From: Bacteriovorax sp. UBA1852
Lineage (GTDB): Bacteria > Bdellovibrionota > Bacteriovoracia > Bacteriovoracales > Bacteriovoracaceae
Direction: 5' to 3'
NCBI GenBank assembly: GCA_002338505.1
Contig: DDIK01000190.1
Span: 1 to 39,200 of the forward strand
Length of the DNA: 39,200 nt
The notes under the pieces were generated by a model, which saw only the letters and a list, made by a program, of their open reading frames with translations, ran no database searches and was not told the DNA's origin. Every line of letters starts with the position of its first letter. Position 1 is the stretch's first letter. Both the position numbers and the translations under genes were made by a program. This document shows positions 15,520 through 23,069 of the stretch, one piece after another.

Positions 15520-16206
15520 TTAATAAACTTTCTTACCAAGAAGAGCTTGATCAATATAGGAGACATATTTCTTCATAAGGTCTAATCTCTTTGCTTTTGT
15601 CTCTTCTATAGCCTTTCTAGTAGCGACGAGAGAGCTTTCTACATCTTTGACCATCTTATTTTTTACAAGTGTTGCTAAGAAAGACTTAGGTTGTACATGA
15701 GCAAAATACTTCATAAGTGTTTTTCCTTTATAAGGAATAAATATCGCATAGCCTTCGACTTTATCTGTTGAGCTTGATTGAACCATCCACCATTTTACTT
15801 TGTAAGAGGAAGGTTTCTTATGGCTGAGTTCACTAGCATGAATATACTCAGTGTCACTGAGAGGCCAAGGCATACCCATCACATACCTCGTATGAACGAT
15901 GGTTGGGCTAACTGTCTTAATAACCTGACTTACTTTAAGGTTAGGAATATATTGGTTTTGGTAATCCAGGGCATAGAATATTGCTACAGACTCTAACGCC
16001 GTTGCTTCTATTAGTTGATAGAGAACGACATCTGGCCATGAGTGTTCTGTTTCATATGTCTTAATTAATGGACTTTTATTGAGACTCTCGAGTTCCTGTT
16101 TTGTTAACTCTGTCTGGAAGTTGAAGTCTGCAAAAACTTCAAAACCGCTGATTAAGAGGCAAGTGAGGATCAGTGTAAATGTTTTATTCTTATGGAACTT
16201 TTTCAT
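15520..16206 (-). CDS. Exported START-domain lipid-binding protein
   Basis: The 228-residue product has a signal peptide (MKKFHKNKTFTLILTCLLISGFEVFA). A START/SRPBCC-type domain spans about residues 50-200. Typical elements are VVLYQLIEATALESVAIFYALDYQNQY, VSPTIVHTRYVMGMPWPLSDTEYI (family: MPWPLSDRDYV) and a long C-terminal helix. START domains bind single lipid molecules; in animals CERT carries ceramide. It is transcribed away from the fatty-acid 2-hydroxylase gene and borders the ceramide-synthesis genes, so a periplasmic role with sphingolipids is an attractive but unproven idea. Confidence 0.85.
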   Translation of the reverse strand: MKKFHKNKTFTLILTCLLISGFEVFADFNFQTELTKQELESLNKSPLIKTYETEHSWPDVVLYQLIEATALESVAIFYALDYQNQYIPNLKVSQVIKTVSPTIVHTRYVMGMPWPLSDTEYIHASELSHKKPSSYKVKWWMVQSSSTDKVEGYAIFIPYKGKTLMKYFAHVQPKSFLATLVKNKMVKDVESSLVATRKAIEETKAKRLDLMKKYVSYIDQALLGKKVY

Positions 16207-16320
16207 GTCTGAGTTTTATATCATTTACAAAGAGATATGAATATACTACATTGCAGCATATTGTCTCTTTATATGTCAAAACTGTTTCTCTCTATTTATA
16301 GAGCGAAGAGGTAACGCTAA

Positions 16321-16932
16321 ATGAAAAATTATAATTCAATAAGAATTTTTAAAAACCCAGTCTTGGAGTCTTTTACGCACGTGCACCCTGTGGTTCCTCT
16401 ACTTCTATGGGTTCCTGTTGTTATCTACTGGTATTATGAAGCCGTTGCTAAGAATGGACTTAATCTCACGCAAATTTTAATCACTTTTGTTGTTGGAATT
16501 ATTGTTTGGACCTTAACTGAATATTTATTACATCGCTTTGTCTTTCATATGAAAGTTATAGGCCCGCTGACAAAGAGATTTGTCTTTCTCTTTCATGATC
16601 TTCATCACGATGATCCAAATGATCCAACTAGGCTAGTCATGCCACCTGTTCCTGCTATCTTAATTGTAGGTCTACTGTACTTTCTGTTTTCTCTTGTCGT
16701 ACCAGCGACATATTTAAAAGCCTTTATGGCAAGTTTCATTATTGGTTACCTAGCGTACGATTATATTCACTATGGAACACATCATTTTAAAATGACTTCC
16801 CCGATAGGGAGATATCTCAAAAAATGGCACCTTCAACATCACTTTCGCCACGAAAAAGCGAAGTACGGAGTGAGCTCTCCATTGTGGGATTATATCTTCA
16901 ATACAGTAACTGGTCCCAAAGAAGATCATTAA
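16321..16932 (+). CDS. Fatty-acid 2-hydroxylase (FA2H/Scs7-like catalytic domain)
   Basis: This membrane di-iron hydroxylase has 203 residues and about four hydrophobic helices. Its His clusters follow FA2H/Scs7 closely: EYLLHRFVFH (His71, His76), FHDLHHDDPND (His92, 95, 96), RLVMPPVPA, YDYIHYGTHH (His150, 154, 155), KWHLQHHFRH (His170, 173, 174, 177) and YGVSSPLWDYIF. FA2H hydroxylates carbon 2 of the N-acyl chain of ceramide. The N-terminal cytochrome b5 domain of the eukaryotic enzymes is absent, so another electron donor is needed. AGAGG lies 9 bases before the ATG. The PAP2 gene follows closely and a ceramide operon converges on them. Sphingolipid 2-hydroxylation is the likely role. Confidence 0.9.
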   Translation: MKNYNSIRIFKNPVLESFTHVHPVVPLLLWVPVVIYWYYEAVAKNGLNLTQILITFVVGIIVWTLTEYLLHRFVFHMKVIGPLTKRFVFLFHDLHHDDPNDPTRLVMPPVPAILIVGLLYFLFSLVVPATYLKAFMASFIIGYLAYDYIHYGTHHFKMTSPIGRYLKKWHLQHHFRHEKAKYGVSSPLWDYIFNTVTGPKEDH

Positions 16933-16949
16933 ATCATTAATAGGAAGTG

Positions 16950-17765
16950 ATGATGCTAAAAGTTTTACACCGTTTCATTCTCGTATGTGCAGTTGTCCAA
17001 CAGACGTTTTCCAATACTTATAAGATAGATCGAACAGTAGACCTGAAGGCTCTTAAAGAGACTGCAGAGTACTTATATATGGGGTCTCTTGAGCAATTCA
17101 AAACAAAGAATAATCTCTATTATTTCACTTTAGGCCTCTCAACAACTTATTACGCTTTTGAAGAAGACCAGAGAATGAGTGATCTTCAAAGATCAAAGAA
17201 ATTAAGAAAAGCATATGATATTACGGGAGATATGGGTGTTCTCTTTAGCTCGCCGATTTTTGCAGCTGGTGCATACTATTTAGGTAAGTCTAAAAAAGAT
17301 AATCACCTAGTTCAATTTTCAAAAGAGTACATGGCCGCCATGTATCTAACTCTTCTTGAAACAGGAATTATTAGTTATATCCCAGGGCATGAAAGACCAA
17401 ATACAGAAGGTCAAAGTGTTTGGGAGACTGCCTTTAGAGGGGAGAACTCATTTCCAAGTGGTCATATCGTTCCATACTCTGTCCTCTTTTTTAAAACGCT
17501 ACAATTTTATGGACCATACTGGGCCGTGATCCCTGGAGTTTTAACGTACTTTGCTTCACTTCAAAGAATGCGTGAAGGAAGACATTATGCTTCTGATGTT
17601 ATTGGATCATTTTGGCTTTCAGCGATGGCGTCTGAAGGTGTCAGACAATATGCAAAGTACAGAAAGAATCATCCATTTTATAAAATGATCTTTGAGAGAA
17701 ATCTCCAGATTTCATATATTCGCTATAAGAATAAAATTGGGCCTGCTGTCTCTATTGATCTATAG
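16950..17765 (+). CDS. PAP2-superfamily phosphatase
   Basis: About 270 residues, with a hydrophobic N-terminus that is probably a signal peptide or anchor (LHRFILVCAVV). The PAP2 signature is largely intact: GHERP (motif 1), FPSGH (motif 2) and QRMREGRHYASD (motif 3, with the catalytic His and Asp). The motif 1 Lys of KX6RP is Ser here. Such enzymes dephosphorylate lipid phosphates at the periplasmic face. Overlapping starts exist at GTG 16947, ATG 16950 and ATG 16953; AGGAA at 16942-16946 favours 16950 or 16953. It sits in an operon with the 2-hydroxylase and overlaps the 3' end of the converging ceramide-reductase candidate by 6 bases. A sphingoid- or ceramide-phosphate substrate is possible. 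Confidence 0.88.
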   Translation: MMLKVLHRFILVCAVVQQTFSNTYKIDRTVDLKALKETAEYLYMGSLEQFKTKNNLYYFTLGLSTTYYAFEEDQRMSDLQRSKKLRKAYDITGDMGVLFSSPIFAAGAYYLGKSKKDNHLVQFSKEYMAAMYLTLLETGIISYIPGHERPNTEGQSVWETAFRGENSFPSGHIVPYSVLFFKTLQFYGPYWAVIPGVLTYFASLQRMREGRHYASDVIGSFWLSAMASEGVRQYAKYRKNHPFYKMIFERNLQISYIRYKNKIGPAVSIDL

Positions 17766-18728
17766 CCAGTTTCTCTGCTCGTAATCTTTCTTTGTTATTT
17801 GAATGGCCTCTTTAAGGGTGATCTTAGGCTCAAGTCCTATAGAGAGAACTTCTTCGTTTGAACAACACCACGAATTTTGAATAAGCTCTTTAGCTTTATC
17901 TTTAGTAAATCTCGAACTAATTGGAAGCCATGATGAGGCAGTTGCCACAGCGGTTAGAAGACCATGTGGAATGGGAATATTGATGAGACGTTTAATCTTC
18001 ATTTCACTTTTAATTGTTTCAATAATATCACTAAAGGTAATACTTTGAGAGTGAGAGGAGTAGAATTTTCCCTCAATTCCACCCGTCGTAATTTTTGTGA
18101 TGATATCAATAAGATCACTGATAAAAATATAGCTATATGACTTTTCAAGGAAGTTCATTCCTGGGCCTATAATAACTTGAGATTTAACCATTTTAAAAAT
18201 ATCCACAATTGCAGGATCTCTTGGACCTATGATCATAGGAGGTCGTATAATACTGAGACTAAATTTCTCATTCATTTTTTCAATCTCATGTTCAGCGTCT
18301 AGTTTAGACTTTCCATAAGCACTAATTGGAGCGTCTATATCACTTATCATTCGAGGACTATTTTGAGATGGACCACCTGCCGCAAGCGAAGAGATAAAGA
18401 CAAAGTGAAGCTTATTATACTTATCATGAAGTTGTTTAAAGAGATTCTTAGTTCCAAGTGTATTGATATTTACAAAGTCTTCATCTTTAGGAGAATGAAC
18501 AATACCAGCAACATGAACAACTGAGTCGAGATCTTCTGGTAAATTTGATAACCATTGAAGTTCTTTATCAGCTGAAAGACTTCCAGATATGAAGTTACCT
18601 TCAAGATTAAATTCCTTTGCCTTCTTTTCATTTCTCACAAGAAGAAATGTTTCATGGCCTTCAGATCTCAATCTCTCATTAAGGTGCGATCCAACAAATC
18701 CAGTCGCTCCAGTGATAAGTATCTTCAT
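17760..18728 (-). CDS. Extended SDR; ceramide reductase (CerR) candidate
   Basis: The 322-residue NAD(P)-dependent extended short-chain dehydrogenase begins MKILITGATGFVGSHL (Rossmann loop). It has VVHVAGIVH, a catalytic Ser in FISSLAAGG and the YGKSK catalytic Tyr/Lys motif near residue 138. In Caulobacter, CerR of this family reduces the 3-keto group of the acylated intermediate to give dihydroceramide. Its ATG overlaps the stop of the upstream GNAT-like gene (TAATG). It is the last gene of the operon after serine palmitoyltransferase and the N-acyltransferase. The SDR family is certain; the exact reaction is inferred from this gene order. Confidence 0.85.
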   Translation of the reverse strand: MKILITGATGFVGSHLNERLRSEGHETFLLVRNEKKAKEFNLEGNFISGSLSADKELQWLSNLPEDLDSVVHVAGIVHSPKDEDFVNINTLGTKNLFKQLHDKYNKLHFVFISSLAAGGPSQNSPRMISDIDAPISAYGKSKLDAEHEIEKMNEKFSLSIIRPPMIIGPRDPAIVDIFKMVKSQVIIGPGMNFLEKSYSYIFISDLIDIITKITTGGIEGKFYSSHSQSITFSDIIETIKSEMKIKRLINIPIPHGLLTAVATASSWLPISSRFTKDKAKELIQNSWCCSNEEVLSIGLEPKITLKEAIQITKKDYEQRNWL

Positions 18729-19855
18729 TAAATATCCTTTTGGAAAATCCTGTATGTTCTATAAGGCTTAGCACCCATTCTTAAAAGAGGCTTATTCATA
18801 TTGATATTATCTTCTAGAATCCAGCTCATTTCGATGTATTTATATTCAGAGTATTTAAGAATGTTTTGATGACATCTCTGATAGAGAATTGAGCCTAAAC
18901 CGAGGTTTCTGTACTTTGTTTTTACTCCCATTGTAGGAACACGAATGGTGTCGATATACTTATTCTTCATAAGAACTTTAAAAATACCCATAGGAAAGAG
19001 TCTTCCGTTTGGAATCTTTTGAAGGACTTGGTTAAAGTCTGGAAGAGCGACAATAAAACCGGCGGCCTCTCCGTCAACAAGAGCAAAGAGAATAAGTCTC
19101 TCGTCTGCAATCATTTTTAATCCCTCGGCCATCGTGAAGAATTCAGCTTTCGTCATAGGGACAAATCCCCAATTATCTTCCCAGGCGTCGTTATAAATTT
19201 CAAACATGAGAGCAACTTCTTGGTCCCAGTCTTTCTTACTGACAGTTCTGTAAGTGATCTTATTTGATTTTTCCGCCCTCTTAGCAACCTTTTTAATGAT
19301 TTCTGGCATTTCAAAATTTAAGTCTAAGTGATAGGCGAGGAGATCTTTTGCTTTAGTGAAACCAAGGTTTTCAAGATTCTTGTTATAGTACTCTGGATTA
19401 TAAGTCATCATGAGTACGGGCCTTTCATTGTAACCTTCTACGAGACTTCCACTTTCATAATTTGTCGAAGGATTAAACGGGCCTACTACTTTATTCATGC
19501 CTTGTGACTTAAGCCACTCAGAGGCCGCATCAATAAGTCCCGTTATGACTTGGTCATCTTCTATGGCCTCAAAACAACCGAAGTGTCCCTCAGTCGTCTT
19601 ATGAAAATCATTATATTTCTTATTAACGATGGCCATGACTCGACCAACATCTTTACCATCTTTTACGGCCATCCAAAATCCCACTTCACTTGTTTCGTAA
19701 AATGGATGTGAAGAATCAAAGAGCTTATCTAATTCCATCCTTAACTGAGGTACCCAGTTTGGGTCGTCCTTATAGATTTTAAATTGAAGGTCTATAAATC
19801 TCTTTTTTAGTGACTTTTGATTGAGTAAATCAATCTTTTCAAAAATCAATGCCAT
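18728..19855 (-). CDS. GNAT-like N-acyltransferase; bacterial ceramide synthase (bCerS) candidate
   Basis: The 375-residue soluble protein contains two GNAT-like halves. Landmarks are IYKDDPNWVPQLRMELDKLF, GRVMAIVN, NKVVGPFNPSTNYESGSLVEG, EIYNDAWEDNWGFVPMTKAEF, ADERLILFALVDGEAAGFIVALPD and an acyl-CoA-loop-like MGVKTKYRNLGLGSILYQR. Proteins of this kind lie beside bacterial spt genes. In Caulobacter the GNAT-like bCerS N-acylates 3-ketosphinganine, unlike eukaryotic membrane ceramide synthases. The ATG has GGAGAAG just upstream. It lies 40 bases after the spt stop and overlaps cerR by one base. The name rests on gene order and length, not on a tested activity. Confidence 0.83.
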   Translation of the reverse strand: MALIFEKIDLLNQKSLKKRFIDLQFKIYKDDPNWVPQLRMELDKLFDSSHPFYETSEVGFWMAVKDGKDVGRVMAIVNKKYNDFHKTTEGHFGCFEAIEDDQVITGLIDAASEWLKSQGMNKVVGPFNPSTNYESGSLVEGYNERPVLMMTYNPEYYNKNLENLGFTKAKDLLAYHLDLNFEMPEIIKKVAKRAEKSNKITYRTVSKKDWDQEVALMFEIYNDAWEDNWGFVPMTKAEFFTMAEGLKMIADERLILFALVDGEAAGFIVALPDFNQVLQKIPNGRLFPMGIFKVLMKNKYIDTIRVPTMGVKTKYRNLGLGSILYQRCHQNILKYSEYKYIEMSWILEDNINMNKPLLRMGAKPYRTYRIFQKDI

Positions 19856-19895
19856 GACTTCTCCGCTAAATATGAATGGATTGTATTAAGTTTTC

Positions 19896-21104
19896 TTATT
19901 CGCTAATTTGCGATGGAATTTGAAATTCTTTTTTTACAAGAGCAAAGATTTCGAGAACCTTTGTGAGCTCTTCAATACTATGCGAGGCCATATAGCTTGT
20001 TCTAATTAAAGCCTCTCCCTTTGGAACCGCTGGCGGTATAACAGGTGTAGCAAAGACACCTTTGTCGGCGAGAAAGTTCGTAATCTGCATAGATTTAAGT
20101 TCATCACCAATGAAAACTGGAAGAATTGGAGTGCTAGAATCATATGTGTAGAATCCGATTTCTTTGAATCCATTTCTCATGAATTCAACATTTCTCCAGA
20201 GTCTTTCGTGAAGAGTGTCGTCTTCTTCGATGACATCAAGGCAAGCTGAAACTGTCGCAACAGCAGAAGGTGGCATAGATGCTGAGAACATAAAAGATCT
20301 CGCCATATGCTTAGCAAAGTTCATATCTTCTTTTGTTCCAGTGAGAACTCCACCAATACTTGCAAACGATTTAGAGAATGTTCCCATGTTAAAGTGAACT
20401 CTATCAGTCACTCCAAAGTGGTCCATTGTACCAGCGCCTTTATTTCCCATAACACCAATACCGTGAGCATCATCAACATAGATATAAGCTCCGTACTTTT
20501 CAGCGAGCTCTACCATTTGTGGAAGTTTAGCTACATCTCCAGTCATAGAGAAGACACCATCAGCAACAATCGTTACTTTTTGAAAACGATTGATGTTAGC
20601 GATAAGTTGTTCTTCTAAAGACTCCATATCGTTGTGCTTATATTTAAAAGTTGCTCCCATTGCTAAACGAGAAGCATCGATGATAGAAGCGTGATTCTCA
20701 GAATCAAAGAGCATACAATCTCTTGGGCCACAGATGGCTGGAAGGGCACCTAGGTTAGTTTGCATACCAGTTGAAAAAACAATGGCAGCTTCATGGCCTG
20801 TATATGTTGCAAGCTTGTCTTCAAGCTCTTCATGTATATTTAAATTACCATTGAGAAAACGACTTCCCGTACAACCAGTTCCATACTTTTCAATCGCCTT
20901 AATAGCCGCTTCTTTTACGTATGGGTGGTGAGTGAGGCCTAGGTAGTTATTAGATCCGATCATGATCTGATCTTTTCCATCGATTTTAACAATCGTACCT
21001 TCTGAGTCTTCAATCTTTCTAAAGAAAGGGTAGAGGTTCGCATCTTTTAACATCTGCGCCTTTTCAACTGTTCTAGCACCAATTCCTGCAAATTTACTTG
21101 TCAT
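19896..21104 (-). CDS. spt: Serine palmitoyltransferase (alpha-oxoamine synthase family)
   Basis: This PLP enzyme condenses serine with an acyl thioester to 3-ketosphinganine, the first step of sphingolipid synthesis. The 402 residues cover the full soluble bacterial form. Key sites are NNYLGL, GTGCTGSRFLNGN, ENHASIIDA (His138, stacks on PLP), YVDDAHGIG (Asp211, His214) and GTFSKSFASIGG (Lys245, Schiff base). The family also includes BioF, Kbl and HemA; SPT is preferred because the next two genes encode ceramide-synthase and ceramide-reductase candidates and no bio or threonine genes are present. Bdellovibrio/Bacteriovorax stolpii has a characterised soluble SPT. A promoter lies at 21148-21176. 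Confidence 0.92.
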   Translation of the reverse strand: MTSKFAGIGARTVEKAQMLKDANLYPFFRKIEDSEGTIVKIDGKDQIMIGSNNYLGLTHHPYVKEAAIKAIEKYGTGCTGSRFLNGNLNIHEELEDKLATYTGHEAAIVFSTGMQTNLGALPAICGPRDCMLFDSENHASIIDASRLAMGATFKYKHNDMESLEEQLIANINRFQKVTIVADGVFSMTGDVAKLPQMVELAEKYGAYIYVDDAHGIGVMGNKGAGTMDHFGVTDRVHFNMGTFSKSFASIGGVLTGTKEDMNFAKHMARSFMFSASMPPSAVATVSACLDVIEEDDTLHERLWRNVEFMRNGFKEIGFYTYDSSTPILPVFIGDELKSMQITNFLADKGVFATPVIPPAVPKGEALIRTSYMASHSIEELTKVLEIFALVKKEFQIPSQISE

Positions 21105-21147
21105 AACTTATCTCAAGGTTTTTATAATTTATATTGCGTAGTGTTCA

Positions 21148-21176
21148 AAAGTACCCATTTGACAAGAACTAGTCAA
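21148..21176 (-). promoter_or_regulatory. Promoter of the spt operon with inverted repeat over the -35 box
   Basis: On the minus strand TTGACT (21176-21171) and TACTTT (21153-21148) are 17 bases apart, 44 bases upstream of the spt ATG. TTGAC-N8-GTCAA (21159-21176) is an inverted repeat covering the -35 box and spacer, a plausible operator. Its arms are only 5 bases. Confidence 0.5.
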
Positions 21177-21232
21177 CACATTAAACCTTTGTTGTATTTA
21201 TTTCCACCCTCTAATTTTTGGATATTTTCTCG

Positions 21233-22231
21233 ATGAAAGATGTTGATCCACAAACCAAACGTAACCTTTTTTTAGCGCTAATTGTAATTGGTCTCGTCGG
21301 CCGTTGGATGATTGTTCCATCAATTAAAAATGAGAAAAAAAGGCGTGAGATGAAGGCCAATTCAAGAGTCTCTCTCAGTAAGTTTAGCTGCCTAGATAAA
21401 GGGACTTGTGGCCTAAGTGAGCTATCTTCAATGCCGTTTCTTCTTGGTGAAAACAGAGCAAAAACGAGACTTGAATTACAGAAGTATGAGAATGAGTCGA
21501 TGTCTAATATCAAGACATTCTATTTCCTCTCAGGATCATTAGTAAGAGGTAAAGATGATCAAAGCTCTCTTGATTTACTTAATTCTCTTGATAAGACTAA
21601 AAGACAACATTTCTTAGACGGCCTCTATTTTTGTCAGCACTTGGAATGTCAGCAATTTCTCGATCAATATATGGAAAAGTTTGATCTTGTTGAGATGAGA
21701 GAAATGGAGCTGAAACTTCTCTTAAAAAAGACTGGATCTTGGAAGGTTAAAAATGGTTTTCTAAAAGAGCTCTTAGATATCTATGCTTCTACTAATCAGT
21801 ATTCAAAAGCACTTCATATTGTTGATGTGATTCCAAATCATCCTAGGCTTAAAAAATTTATTGAGGTTCACTACGAAAAGGTAGTCAGTGATTTTCTTAT
21901 TATGAAAGCCGCTGTATTTCTCTCGAGGTATAATAAAGGCTGGCATTTAAGAAAAGAGAAGAGTTTGATCAAAGAGGGCTCTCTTATTCACATGGATCAA
22001 TACTTGGCGACGTTAAAGAATGACTGTCCCGCTGATTTGATGAGGCTTGATAAGTACGTTGAGAGACTCAAAAAAGAAGATAAGATCAATGCTCATTCTC
22101 TCAATATTTATAGAAACTCTCTTAGGTATCTTGTTAAAGACAATGATGTTTTAAAGAAGAAGTATAAAATAAGAAATGAAGATATCGTCGAGGGCTCCCT
22201 TTGTCACCGCTCTAACTTTTCATCATATTGA
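21233..22231 (+). CDS. Orphan single-pass membrane protein
   Basis: From the ATG at 21233 the product is about 332 residues; an in-frame TTG at 21218 is a less likely start. A short cytoplasmic N-terminus is followed by one membrane helix (NLFLALIVIGLVGRWMIVP, about residues 10-30). The basic, mostly helical remainder contains Cys pairs (SCLDKGTC, FCQHLEC) and would lie in the periplasm. Alternating helices around residues 130-230 could be TPR-like solenoid repeats. I do not recognise a family. It is transcribed away from the spt operon and overlaps the converging PilZ gene by 20 bases. Confidence 0.75.
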   Translation: MKDVDPQTKRNLFLALIVIGLVGRWMIVPSIKNEKKRREMKANSRVSLSKFSCLDKGTCGLSELSSMPFLLGENRAKTRLELQKYENESMSNIKTFYFLSGSLVRGKDDQSSLDLLNSLDKTKRQHFLDGLYFCQHLECQQFLDQYMEKFDLVEMREMELKLLLKKTGSWKVKNGFLKELLDIYASTNQYSKALHIVDVIPNHPRLKKFIEVHYEKVVSDFLIMKAAVFLSRYNKGWHLRKEKSLIKEGSLIHMDQYLATLKNDCPADLMRLDKYVERLKKEDKINAHSLNIYRNSLRYLVKDNDVLKKKYKIRNEDIVEGSLCHRSNFSSY

Positions 22232-22958
22232 GCTTTTTAATTTCTTGGCCTCGAGCTTCACTATTAACTGTAATAGTAAGTTCTTCCTCAACTTTCTTTG
22301 GAAGATTTTGAAAGGTAACCCCCACTTTTGTCTTTACGAGTTCATTGCCAAATTCATCGCGGTGGATAAACTCACTATGACTAGCAACTCGAACCTCAGG
22401 GATTTCATAAGTAAACTTAGTGATTTTCACTTTGCAGTCTCTAAAGACCGTATTCTTTGGATACTTGTCAATATCTGAGCTATCGATCGTAAAGCTAGCT
22501 CCTCCAGCAGAGATATCGTTTGCTTCATAGACGATGCCGTCAATTTTAAATTGAAGTCTGATAAATTTTGTTGCCTCAAGACGATAATTCGATCTTTGCT
22601 GAGACTTATAAACATCTCTGTCAAGAACGGCATGATACTGATCCTGCTCTGGGTCATAACTCAGGTTTGTGTTGGTGAACAAGTAGATATTATCAAATGG
22701 GATTTTAAAAAGGACGTCATTGCCAATATTTCGAGATGACTTAAGTGCTCCAAGAAGACCCGAGGTTTGAAACTTAAGCCTTAGGGCCCTGGTGTCCTCA
22801 TCAAATGACATGACCTTAAAATTTTCAACTTTCTCTTTATCCTGACCTTTTTTCCATACTTCCGCAGACTTATTTTCCTCTGCCGCTTTATTAAAAAAGC
22901 TTGTGATGTCATGATCGGGGAGTACATCAAAATAAAACTTCTTATTCGCATCTTCCAT
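22212..22958 (-). CDS. PilZ-domain cyclic di-GMP receptor
   Basis: The 248-residue cytoplasmic protein has a YcgR-N/PilZN-like front part (about residues 25-120). A PilZ domain follows, with both binding motifs: RSNYR (RxxxR, near residue 122) and NDISAGG (D/NxSxxG, near residue 143). Both are intact, so binding of cyclic di-GMP is likely. Two-domain proteins of this type often act on motility or secretion. The output partner is not visible here; the diguanylate cyclase at 13114 is a possible source of the ligand. GGAGACATT precedes the ATG and the same sequence precedes the divergent pepN. Confidence 0.87.
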   Translation of the reverse strand: MEDANKKFYFDVLPDHDITSFFNKAAEENKSAEVWKKGQDKEKVENFKVMSFDEDTRALRLKFQTSGLLGALKSSRNIGNDVLFKIPFDNIYLFTNTNLSYDPEQDQYHAVLDRDVYKSQQRSNYRLEATKFIRLQFKIDGIVYEANDISAGGASFTIDSSDIDKYPKNTVFRDCKVKITKFTYEIPEVRVASHSEFIHRDEFGNELVKTKVGVTFQNLPKKVEEELTITVNSEARGQEIKKLNMMKS

Positions 22959-23069
22959 GCAATGTCTCCAAACATTTGATAGTATACATTATTATTATAT
23001 GACTTTTTTAAAGCTTTTGAGTATAAAATTCTATATTTAGAGCATAATTTTATCAATTGGAGACATTAT

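Noticed and set aside
19896..21104. BioF or Kbl identity for the alpha-oxoamine synthase
   Set aside because: No biotin or threonine-catabolism genes are nearby, while ceramide-synthase and ceramide-reductase candidates follow directly. The gene order favours serine palmitoyltransferase.
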